From Gammaproteobacteria bacterium (GTDB lineage: Bacteria > Pseudomonadota > Gammaproteobacteria > QNFE01): a stretch of 38,000 bases of DNA. Position 1 is the stretch's first letter; each line of letters starts with the position of its first letter. Both the position numbers and the translations under genes were made by a program. Under the pieces are notes generated by a model, which was not told where the DNA came from, did not search any database, and worked only from the letters and a program-made list of their open reading frames with translations. The stretch is taken from the NCBI GenBank assembly GCA_003645455.1, contig QNFE01000016.1, positions 1 through 38,000 on the forward strand, written 5' to 3'. Below, piece after piece: positions 16,975 through 26,400 of the stretch.

Positions 16975-17989
16975 GTTTTTGTTCTTGTATTTTTTTTAAA
17001 TTTTTATTATTTATACTAAATTTTGCAGTATTTGATAAACGAATATATTCTTTAAAATCAAAATTAACATCATTTACTTTAACTGATACAGTTGATGCGT
17101 TACCAATCGATAGATAAAAAGGATAAAAGCCTTCTATATTTATTTGTTCATTTTTATTTAACAACTTATAATAGAGTTGTTTTTGTGATCTGTCTTGAAT
17201 CTCTACCCAAGATTGATCTGTGGTAGAAATATTAATAGTAAGCTTAGGTGGCAATATATTTGGTAATAATTTATCATTGATGATTTTTTCTGTATTAGGC
17301 TTTAATTCTACATCAGTTTTTTGATAATCAGGAACAGGTATCTGGCTTGATGTAATTGTAGCTGGAATATCTGCAATATCTGCTGTTTGCTCCTCATTTT
17401 CTGGCTCTATGGAAGCTCTTGTTATAGGAGCCACTTTATCAGATATTTTATCATTGACCGCATTGTTCACATTATTGTTGTTTGTTGTATTTTTGTTTAT
17501 TTTTTGCGCTTGCTCTATGTTTTCTTTTTGCAATCTCTCTTCTTCATTTTTTATATACCAAATAACTACAACAACGATTATAGTGATAAATGCAAATAAG
17601 TAGATGGGTTTAATTTTTACTGACATACTGGTATTTTTATTCTTAGGTTTCAAGAGTTTTTCAATAGGGACGGTTGCTTTTAAATAATCTTGAACTAACT
17701 GATCGGCATCTAATTTTAAAATTTGGGCATATGATCTTATATAACCACAAACAAAAGCAGTAGATGGAAGGTTTTTAATGTCCATCTCTTCTATTGCTTG
17801 AATAATTTTCGTCTCTAAATTTAAAGAATTAGCAATCTCATCAATAGATGTCTGATTAGCCACTCTCGCTGATTTTAATTGAGTGCCAAATGATTCTTTA
17901 TCACTTAGTGGTTGTTTGGTGTTACCAGTTGTTTTGTTATTGTTGTTGTTGTTTTCTACAAAATCCTGATTTTCAATTATCATTGTCAT
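16967..17989 (-). CDS. rodZ: Cell-shape protein RodZ
   Basis: Bitopic membrane protein linking MreB filaments to the elongation machinery. Residues ~34-110 form a helix-turn-helix of the HTH_25 type (GTQLKSARVANQTSIDEIAN), residues ~125-145 a transmembrane helix (PIYLFAFITIIVVVVIWYI), then a low-complexity periplasmic linker rich in Asn/Thr, and a C-terminal DUF4115 beta domain (residues ~248-330, with DQSWVEIQDRSQKQLYYKLL). The N-terminus has a poly-Asn run encoded by a GTT/AAC trinucleotide repeat around 17934-17954. It follows rlmN by 19 bases; the pilF gene often found between them is missing. Confidence 0.93.
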   Translation of the reverse strand: MTMIIENQDFVENNNNNNKTTGNTKQPLSDKESFGTQLKSARVANQTSIDEIANSLNLETKIIQAIEEMDIKNLPSTAFVCGYIRSYAQILKLDADQLVQDYLKATVPIEKLLKPKNKNTSMSVKIKPIYLFAFITIIVVVVIWYIKNEEERLQKENIEQAQKINKNTTNNNNVNNAVNDKISDKVAPITRASIEPENEEQTADIADIPATITSSQIPVPDYQKTDVELKPNTEKIINDKLLPNILPPKLTINISTTDQSWVEIQDRSQKQLYYKLLNKNEQINIEGFYPFYLSIGNASTVSVKVNDVNFDFKEYIRLSNTAKFSINNKNLKKIQEQKHE

Positions 17990-18008
17990 AATATTTTTAT
18001 TATTAAGT

Positions 18009-19046
18009 TTAAAATTTTCTAGCTAATTGCCCACAAGAGGCATTTATATCAAGCCCACGAGTGCGACGTATCATAACTCTTATTCCTTTGTTATGCAAAT
18101 AATCGGCAAATTTTCTTATTACATTTTCATCTGATGTTTGATAATCACAACCTGAAAATGGGTTATAAGGAATAAGATTTACCTTAACCTGCAATGATGA
18201 TAATAACTTGACTAATTTTTTAGCCTGCATCATATCATCATTGACATTTTTTATCATCGCATATTCTATCACTATATGTTTTTTTCTGTCCGTTTCATTT
18301 TTTACAAACCTATGGCAAGCCTGGATTAAATCATTCAGAGGATATTTTTTATTCAATGGCACTAATTTTTCTCTTAATTTATCATCCGCTGCATGTAATG
18401 AAACCGCCAGACTTACATCTATATCACTCCTTAACCTATCCATCGCAGGGACAACGCCAACTGTGCTTACTGTCACCCGTCTTTTGCTGTGATTGTAGCC
18501 ATTATCGTCCAACAAAACAGCCAAAGTTTCAAGCACAGCTTTGTAATTTAACAAAGGCTCGCCCATTCCCATAAAAACTACATTGCTAATAACCGCAGGC
18601 TGTATCAACTCACTCATTAAGCGATATTGACCGATAATCTCAGCGGCGGTAAGATTACGAGCAAAACCTGAAAAACCTGTGGCACAAAAAGAGCAATCCA
18701 AAATACAACCAGATTGTGATGACACACACAAAGTTCCGCGATTATTTTCAGGAATAAATACCGTCTCAATCAAATTCTGATCCGCCAATTCTAACAAAAT
18801 TTTAATCGTGCCGTCGGATGATTTTTGTTTTTTAATAATTTTAGGCTCATCAAGACAAGCATTTTGCTCCAAAAACTCAATAGATTTTTTAGAAAAATTA
18901 GTCATTTGCGAAAAACTTGTCGCCTGTTTTTGATACAACCAACTCATAAGTTGGACGGCACGATATTTTTTCTCGCCATTTTCAATAAAATACCGCTCCA
19001 AACTTTGGCGACTTAACCCGATTAAATTTTTTTTTTCTGTTTTCAT
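18009..19046 (-). CDS. rlmN: Dual-specificity rRNA/tRNA adenine C2-methyltransferase
   Basis: Radical-SAM enzyme that methylates C2 of A2503 in 23S rRNA and A37 of some tRNAs. The 4Fe-4S ligands are C114, C118 and C121 in SGCILDCSFCATGF; the methyl-carrying cysteine near the C-terminus is C338 in INASCGQLARKF; GEPLLNY is the SAM-binding GEP motif. At 345 residues it is complete. Its ATG shares one base with the res stop (TAATG), so it is probably translated from the same message as the upstream restriction operon. Confidence 0.95.
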   Translation of the reverse strand: MKTEKKNLIGLSRQSLERYFIENGEKKYRAVQLMSWLYQKQATSFSQMTNFSKKSIEFLEQNACLDEPKIIKKQKSSDGTIKILLELADQNLIETVFIPENNRGTLCVSSQSGCILDCSFCATGFSGFARNLTAAEIIGQYRLMSELIQPAVISNVVFMGMGEPLLNYKAVLETLAVLLDDNGYNHSKRRVTVSTVGVVPAMDRLRSDIDVSLAVSLHAADDKLREKLVPLNKKYPLNDLIQACHRFVKNETDRKKHIVIEYAMIKNVNDDMMQAKKLVKLLSSLQVKVNLIPYNPFSGCDYQTSDENVIRKFADYLHNKGIRVMIRRTRGLDINASCGQLARKF

Positions 19047-22000
19047 TATGGTAAAATTTTATCAAACATGGTTTTGATATAAGTGTTTTTGTCATCTTTT
19101 TGAAATAAAATATTTTTATTCATCAATTCTTTTTTTGTAAAATCATTATTTTCTAATCCCAAATATCCTGTGTTTGAAATTATAAAAGAATTTAAAATTA
19201 TACTGTTATCATTTAGATTTTGTTCTTTTTCTTTGATGGTTTTGGATAAATTTATTTTTTCACTATGTTTTAAATCTGTATGATAAATGCCCTTAGGGTC
19301 AATAAAATTTATATATTGTGTGCCATTCTTTAAAATCCACATAATAAAATCAGGATAAAATCCACTGCCCCCTGCAAAAAACCCTATGCCAGTTTTGGCT
19401 TGGTTTCGCAACAAAAATACCTCGCTTTTATCATCATCATTATTATTTTCATTAGATAAGTAGCCTTCTAAGTCTTTGATAAAATCCATTTCGCCCTTAT
19501 TTAATTCTATGGGTGTTATATTGATAGTTTTTAAGTTTTTTAAAGATTTTGTTTGATAAAACAAAGGATTATACAGGTGGGATAAACTATTGAATGATTT
19601 CAATCGTTGCAACTTTATAGTTGATTTTATATTTTTATTTTCTTTTATCTCCTGTTTTAATATGTTAAGCTGTTGAATTAAATTATCATATTCATCTTTT
19701 TCTTGCTCTGCAACAAATATTTGATACTCATCAATAAAATTAGCATCGTTGTCGTTATCGTTCAGATTTTCATAAACCATAAAACCTTTTTCATAGTTAT
19801 TTTTATGATACTTATAAAATTCATCTGTATATTTTTTAAGCAACATTATAAAAGAATCTTGCACTCTTTTGTAATCATTAAAATTGTTAATTTTAAAATA
19901 ATCATCAGGGGCTTCTAATCTATCATACCAACCATCTTCTTGGATAAAATTATTATAGATAATCGCTTTATCAATAGTTAAGTTAAAATAGCCTTTTTCA
20001 TTTTTGTAATCTATAATTTCTGTGTATATTTGGTCTGTGTTTAAAAATGCTAAGTCGGTTTCTTTGTTAAATTTAAAGTTATGCGGTTCGTTAATATAAT
20101 CTTTATCATCACTAGCAGATTTTATGCCTATGATTTGGGCTTGAATATATAAATTTATAACAACTTTTTTTGCTATGTTGTTATAATCTGTGTTTTCTGT
20201 GTCATAAGACAATTGTATATTTTCATTATCTTGGTATTTTTTGCCCTCTTGTAATTTTAAAATTTTTAAGTTTTTCTTTTTATAGGCATTGTTTTTTAAA
20301 ACTGGCAACACCATATCATATCTATCACCACTTGGCACTCCTTCACTTTGTAGATAGGTTTTAAAAGCATCCATATAATTAGCTTTTAAGCCGAAGATAT
20401 TTAGGGTTTCAACGGCTTGGTATTTTATTTTTAATTTTTTACCACTTATAGCTGCACTTCTTTTGAGACAAAATTCATAACCTTTGAGACGCACTCCACG
20501 ACCAAAAAGTTGAATAACCTGCGAACCTTCACTTTTGCCCATATTTAAAAGCCCCATCGTAGAAACACGCCAACTGCTCCAACCTTCGGTAAATTTTCGC
20601 GAACCGATTAAAATATTTATGGTTGATTCTGCATTATTGATATTTAAAAACAAGCTTTTATCAAAATTGTTACTTGAATGTTTTAAGTTAATTTCAGGTT
20701 TTTGACATAACTTTAAAAATTTTTTGGTATCACCTATGTTTATAACTCCGAAATAATCTGTTGCATTTTGTCCTATTTTCAAAGCAATCTCACCATCAGC
20801 TGACTTTAATTCTTCTATCTGTAAACTGCCACCATTGTTGGTATGAAACACTATTTTTAAAATATCCTGATATAACTTTGCTTCATTTAAGCCCAAAGAC
20901 ATAAGATAAACAAATCTATCGGCAAATATATCAGATGAATTGGTGTTGGTGATTCCACTATTGCCGTTCATTATGTTTTTAATTGCTCTTATTGTAGATT
21001 CTCTTGCTTTTTGGGAGGTAAATTTTTCAATGAATTTTAAAATATTAGTGATATCTGACCCCTCGTTTTTTGATAGGGTTTTGGTAACCTTGCCACCTGT
21101 AAAAACCATCAATGGGTTGGTTATATTATATTCTGCCAGCTTCTCATAATTACCATTAAAAATCTTTTTTTGTTGATAAAAACTCAATAACGAACCAACC
21201 AGATAATTATATTTTATCAAATCCTCATCTGGCTCTTTTGTCAGATTCAATATCCTATAATCCTTGCCAAAACCATCATTATAAAAATGCTTATAACTAT
21301 AATCAAAAATAATTGATTTTGCATATTCCTGGATTAAGTCGTCTTTTTTTTCACCTTTTGCAGCACCTATGGCTTGTCCGAAGGTGGCACTATATTCAAA
21401 AGCAAAACCTCTCTGGCTTAATTTATCACGATTAGTTTTCCACTCATCGCCACCTGTGCCGCGATGCCCCTCATCAATAAAAACCAAATTATTGTTATCA
21501 AAACTATCAACAGCAAATGTTGTCTCTCCCTTATTTTCTTTTAATTTGCTTATCTCCAAAACCTCAACGATGGGGGTTGATAAATTATTTTTAAATAAGG
21601 AGCCAGATGACGACTCTTCTGTAAACCGACAAGCATCAAGACCATTATTTTTAAATTCTTTTAAATGTTGGTGGCTTAATCCACTATTAGGAGTAATTAA
21701 AATCGCTTTATTTATCTGTTGGTTATTATAGTATGTAAATTGCATCAGGTTGATGTGCATAATCAAGGTTTTACCAGACCCTGTGGCACTATAAAAAGCA
21801 ATTTTATTAAGATCATCTAATTCAAATTTATCAATCTTATTTTTGGGTGATTTTAGGCAAATATTTGGGTTAAAAACATCATCAAGATATAGATTCAATT
21901 CTTTTAATAAGTTTTCTTTTGATGAAAAAAATCTATCAAGGTAAATTTCAGTAAACAATAACATAAAATATTGAAAATATTTCCACTTAATTTTTTGGGT

Positions 22001-22309
22001 TAATTTTTTGCTGTGGCGGACAATATTATTATCATATTCCAAAAGTTTTGTTTTATCTAATTTTTGGTTATGGTTATGGTTATCATTATTATTGTAGTTG
22101 ATAACAAGTGGCAACAAACCATAGTAAAAATCAGATATACCCTGCTCGTCTATTGTATATTCATATCTATTGTCGTTCTTGATAAGATCTGCTATATCCT
22201 GCAAACTATCAACATTATCATCGCCAAAAAGTGACAGCAAATAAGAATTTAACACTAATTTTTGATTAAATGGCATAGGTGATGACGATAACTTTTTTGG
22301 AGATTTCAT
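19046..22309 (-). CDS. res: Type III restriction enzyme Res subunit
   Basis: ATP-dependent translocase/nuclease of a type III restriction system; acts with Mod on unmethylated sites. A superfamily 2 helicase core has Walker A SATGSGKT (about 175-181), DEGH box in VFIDEGHRG (279-282) and YSATFG; the helicase C-half contains GSRKFTEGWSSWRVSTMGLL and QLFGRGVRLKG. The C-terminal PD-(D/E)XK nuclease is visible as FYPDFIMWIL ... NFIDPKG (about 987-1006). Intact over 1087 residues. The ATG at 22309 overlaps the fic stop as ATGA; the frame reaches a TTG four codons earlier. The stop overlaps the rlmN start. Confidence 0.92.
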   Translation of the reverse strand: MKSPKKLSSSPMPFNQKLVLNSYLLSLFGDDNVDSLQDIADLIKNDNRYEYTIDEQGISDFYYGLLPLVINYNNNDNHNHNQKLDKTKLLEYDNNIVRHSKKLTQKIKWKYFQYFMLLFTEIYLDRFFSSKENLLKELNLYLDDVFNPNICLKSPKNKIDKFELDDLNKIAFYSATGSGKTLIMHINLMQFTYYNNQQINKAILITPNSGLSHQHLKEFKNNGLDACRFTEESSSGSLFKNNLSTPIVEVLEISKLKENKGETTFAVDSFDNNNLVFIDEGHRGTGGDEWKTNRDKLSQRGFAFEYSATFGQAIGAAKGEKKDDLIQEYAKSIIFDYSYKHFYNDGFGKDYRILNLTKEPDEDLIKYNYLVGSLLSFYQQKKIFNGNYEKLAEYNITNPLMVFTGGKVTKTLSKNEGSDITNILKFIEKFTSQKARESTIRAIKNIMNGNSGITNTNSSDIFADRFVYLMSLGLNEAKLYQDILKIVFHTNNGGSLQIEELKSADGEIALKIGQNATDYFGVINIGDTKKFLKLCQKPEINLKHSSNNFDKSLFLNINNAESTINILIGSRKFTEGWSSWRVSTMGLLNMGKSEGSQVIQLFGRGVRLKGYEFCLKRSAAISGKKLKIKYQAVETLNIFGLKANYMDAFKTYLQSEGVPSGDRYDMVLPVLKNNAYKKKNLKILKLQEGKKYQDNENIQLSYDTENTDYNNIAKKVVINLYIQAQIIGIKSASDDKDYINEPHNFKFNKETDLAFLNTDQIYTEIIDYKNEKGYFNLTIDKAIIYNNFIQEDGWYDRLEAPDDYFKINNFNDYKRVQDSFIMLLKKYTDEFYKYHKNNYEKGFMVYENLNDNDNDANFIDEYQIFVAEQEKDEYDNLIQQLNILKQEIKENKNIKSTIKLQRLKSFNSLSHLYNPLFYQTKSLKNLKTINITPIELNKGEMDFIKDLEGYLSNENNNDDDKSEVFLLRNQAKTGIGFFAGGSGFYPDFIMWILKNGTQYINFIDPKGIYHTDLKHSEKINLSKTIKEKEQNLNDNSIILNSFIISNTGYLGLENNDFTKKELMNKNILFQKDDKNTYIKTMFDKILP

Positions 22310-23418
22310 AATATTTGCCAATGACCGCCTTTCAAACCATCTACTCTGATTAATCTATTTTCGTCTTTTAATTTAATCATGTCTCGTTGTATTGTTTTGT
22401 CGGTGACATTCAATTTATCGGCTATCTGCAAAACTGTTAAATATTTATTTTTTTCAATCAATTTTATTATATTTTCCAGTCGTTTTTTAGGGACATTTTT
22501 AGGGACATTTATAGGGACATTTTTAGGGACATTTTTAGGGACATTTATAGGGACATTTATAGGGACATTTATAGGGACATTTATAGGGACATTTATAGGG
22601 ACATTTTTGGCTTTTCTATCTTTTTGATTTTTTTCTAAATCCCGTATTGTTTTTAAAATCACCTCTAACATAAACTCTATGAAAGGTGTGCTTTCTCCCA
22701 AACTTCCTGACTCTTCCAAAACATTATAATACCTCTCTTGATTATCCCTTATGATGCTCTCTGTGGGAACTGCATTAAAAACTTGTCGCCAATGATATAA
22801 AATCACACTTTGCCACAGCCTGCCAATCCTGCCATTGCCATCACTAAATGGATGAATAAATTCAAATTCATAATGAAACACACAAGACTTTATAAGTATG
22901 TGTTCGTCGCTATTTTTAAGCCATGCAAATAAATCTGTCATTAAATTAGACACAATACCATGGGGAGGTGCTATATGTGAGACACCACCTTTACCACCGA
23001 CACCTACATTTATGCCTCTGAAATTACCAGCAGTTGTTAAAATATCATTCATCAATATGTTGTGTGCTTTAAGCAAATCATCTAAACTATCATATCTATA
23101 ATTTTCAAACTCTTTATAGGCATTTATAGCGCCCTCAACTTCCAAAACCTCTCTGTATGTGCCTAATACTTTTTTGCCCTCTAAAATAGCCGTAATTTTT
23201 TCTTCTCCCAGAAAGTTACCTTCTATCTCCAAGGTGCCGGCGATAGTTTTAATGCGGTTTATTTTGCGAAGTTTTGGAGTTATTAGCTGGGCGGCTTGAT
23301 ATTCTAACTTAGTTAAATCCTCGCCTATTGCTGTCGCCAAAGACAACATTTTAGATGTTATGTTGTAGGGTGGTTTATAACCCTTATAAATTTTATTATT
23401 ATTATCTTTATTGTTCAT
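22306..23418 (-). CDS. Fic-domain AMPylase-like protein with winged helix
   Basis: Fic proteins transfer AMP (or other nucleotide parts) to hydroxyls of target proteins. The catalytic HPFSDGNGRIGR (residues 189-200) is complete. An N-terminal autoinhibitory-type motif (S/T-x3-E-G/N) is seen as TLEIEG (62-67), in the class II Fic position. Then come ten tandem NVP(I/K) tetrapeptides (272-311) and a C-terminal winged helix (about 318-370, with LTVLQIADKLNVTDKTIQRD), suggesting DNA binding. The ATG at 23418 is preferred to a TTG three codons upstream. It lies between mod and res, overlapping both, so it belongs to the restriction operon: a regulator, accessory toxin or modifier of the complex. 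The target is unknown. Confidence 0.9.
   Translation of the reverse strand: MNNKDNNNKIYKGYKPPYNITSKMLSLATAIGEDLTKLEYQAAQLITPKLRKINRIKTIAGTLEIEGNFLGEEKITAILEGKKVLGTYREVLEVEGAINAYKEFENYRYDSLDDLLKAHNILMNDILTTAGNFRGINVGVGGKGGVSHIAPPHGIVSNLMTDLFAWLKNSDEHILIKSCVFHYEFEFIHPFSDGNGRIGRLWQSVILYHWRQVFNAVPTESIIRDNQERYYNVLEESGSLGESTPFIEFMLEVILKTIRDLEKNQKDRKAKNVPINVPINVPINVPINVPINVPKNVPKNVPINVPKNVPKKRLENIIKLIEKNKYLTVLQIADKLNVTDKTIQRDMIKLKDENRLIRVDGLKGGHWQIL
22489..22608. repeat. Ten 12-bp tandem repeats in fic
   Basis: Exactly ten contiguous copies of AGGGACATTT(A/T)T (plus strand), coding Asn-Val-Pro-Ile or Asn-Val-Pro-Lys on the minus strand. The only variable position switches Ile to Lys. They form the linker between the Fic and winged-helix domains; copy-number change keeps the frame. 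Confidence 0.97.
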
Positions 23419-26400
23419 TGTTGCCAAACATTAACTTTTCAAATTCTTGTTCTATTAAAACAGCATTTTTTAAATTGCTGTCGCCGTTGACATAAACTAT
23501 ATCAAAATCATCTAAAATAAAAAGTTTGTTCTGCTCGCTTTGTTGCACGAATTGATTTAATTCGTCATTAGTTTTGTTGTCTCGCCAGATTATAAGAATT
23601 TTCTCGTCTTTGAGGTTTTGCCCGGTAATCGTTAAAAAGCCTTGGTTGTTATTAGCAAACTGACAACAATTAACATCTCTCTTATGACAAGGGGACATGT
23701 CCCCTTGTTGGTTCTTATGTAAGTCCGAAGATATATCCTTAACTGCAACTGCCGAGTTATTAAAATCAATTTTTTTAACTATGATTCCTAACAGATAATT
23801 AAAAGTTTCTATTAAATCAATATTTGTATCTTTGGTTTCTCCGACAGACGAGGTAGCGATTTTGAGTTTATAATCAAATGGAGTTTTAAAAGTATCTATA
23901 TTTAAAAGTGATTTTTGCGATTCATAATCCAAAGAATAGTTTAAAATATAATCCTCTTTTAATTTTTTATTTTTTTCAAAAACATCCTGTTGGTCTTTCG
24001 TTTGTTTGGCAAATTCAAGGTTATTGAGAGTATCTTCATAACTCTCTATTTTAAAATATTTAAAAAGTTGCGATATGCCGTTTTTTGTGCCATTTTTATT
24101 ATTTTTATTGTTTTGCGGTTTGCCGTTTTTCCATTCATCGCTATAAATTACTTTTTGGATTCGTGGTTTCAAAACTGTGTCAAAATATTCGCCCATTTCA
24201 ACGAGGATATATTTTCTTTTGCCGTTATCCTCACGATTCAAATTTATAACTGCATGCCCTGTTGTGCCAGAGCCTGCGAAGTAGTCAAGGATTGTTTTTG
24301 AGTGTTCTTTATATTGTATCAGGTACTTAATTAGAGACACAGACTTTGGATATTTGAATACTTCTTCACCAAACATGTTTATTAAATTTTTTCCTGCTTG
24401 TTCTGTGGTAGAAACACCAACTCCTTTATCTATAAAATTAGGTGGCACCTCTAAATCATAACTATTTTTTTTGTAAGAAAGAACAATGCTTTTAGAGCAG
24501 TTAATTGTTGTAAAATTATCAAGTTCTTCATTTAATTTATTCTGCGTCCAAATAAATTTGTTTTCAAAAGTTGCACCATTAAAATTTTTACCATTTTTGA
24601 TTATCATATCATTTAACAGAGTGTTAGGATATTTTGTAGTTCCATAAATTCCTGATTTTATAGTTGTGTCCTTGATTTTACAATTTATACTGTTAGCAGG
24701 AAAATTTAATTTTTTTATAGTATTTTGAGGTTTAGTAAATGGGTCATCGCTTGAACTGTTTTTTTGGACACCTTTGTATTTTTTAGAATCTTTCTGTTTT
24801 TCATAACCCAATACATACTCTATATTTTTTTTAATTTTTAGCGATAAATTTGGTGGAGTAGCAGATTTAAACCAATTCCATTGCCCTAAAAAATTATCAA
24901 CACCAAATATTGAGTGTTTTAATATTTTCAATTTTTCTATTTCGCTATCATCCATGCTTGTAAAAGTGTTACCATCATCACTCATTAACTCTCTACCCAA
25001 AGCCAACCTATCAAACATAAAACTTAACCAACTGCTATGTTGATAACTATCATTATATAAAAATCCATCACTTCCAGTATTATAAGGCGGATCAATATAT
25101 ATAGTTTTTATTTGGTTTTGGTATCTGTGTTGCAATAAATTTAATGCCCCAAAGTTTTCACTTTTTATTAAAACTCCATCAATGGAATCATCAAGGTTTT
25201 CGAACTCGTTTAATAATTTATATTTGAATTTGATGTCAAAAAATTTGGTGTCTAATACGAGATATTGATATTGCTGCTCTTTTAAGTTGGCAAGGTTTTT
25301 AATTTCTACATCAAAAAGGTTTTGCCACTCTTTTAACTGTTCTTGGTTGGCAAAAATTTCTTTATAATATTTCTCATCTATTTTATCGAGAGTCAGGCAA
25401 TAATTAGTTTCAATGATAAACTTTTTCTTCTCCCATAATCTTTTTTGCAAGTTTTCTAATTGTGATAAAAAGTTTATTATTTTTTGTGCCACTTCTTTGA
25501 ATATTTTTATCTTACCCATTACCTCGTCATATTTGATGGGGTTGCTGTTTATAATATCATCAATGAATAACATTTCATTTTTAATATAAAAATCTAATTC
25601 CCGATTTAAAAATCCTTGTAAATCTTTGTGGATAAAATAATCAAAAGAATTTTTGCTGGTATAACTTTTTAAGTGTTTTTCAAGGAGTGTTCTGTTTTTG
25701 TTTTTTTCTGTGGGGGATAAAGTGTTTAGTGCTGTTTTAAAGTTTTCATCTTTAATATTTTCAAGGATTATATTTATTGCTTGTTTGTTTAATTCGTCTT
25801 GTTTAGATCCCCTGTCTACTGCTTTATAATCAAAATTTATATGCAGTTCGTTATCTTTTTTTGACAAGGGGACATGTCCCCTTGTTATAACCGCATCTAA
25901 TGGTTGTGCTTGTGAATCAATCAGAGACTCCCTATGTGAGGTTAAAAGTTCACATCCTATATAGACAAATCTTCGCTCTTTGTCGCCTGTGGCTTTGTTG
26001 TTGTTTTGGGTTATATCTGCCTCTGATAGTTTAAAATGAATAGTTTTGTTTGCTATTTTAAAACTATAATCTCTAAAATACTCACTACTTTTTATATAAT
26101 ATTGATCTGCATTCGCCCAGTGGAGTTTTACCTCTTCGCCTTCGTAGGGAATCGCATAGGTATCTTTTTTATAACGGCGGAGGCTAACAAAATCACCATC
26201 TTTATAATATCGCTTGAAAAAATTAGATAGGTGCGAGAATACATCATTTTCAAGGTCTTGATTGGTTGATAGGTTTGATAACTTTTGATTTAATTCAATA
26301 TATCTTTTAACATCATCAAAACTCTCACAGAAATTTTTAGTTGCTTCATCTCCATCAATATATTTAATAACAGTATCTTCTTTTTTTAACTCCTCTAATT

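Noticed and set aside
22489-22608. Possible CRISPR array
   Set aside because: The 12 bp units are contiguous with no spacers and lie in frame inside fic.
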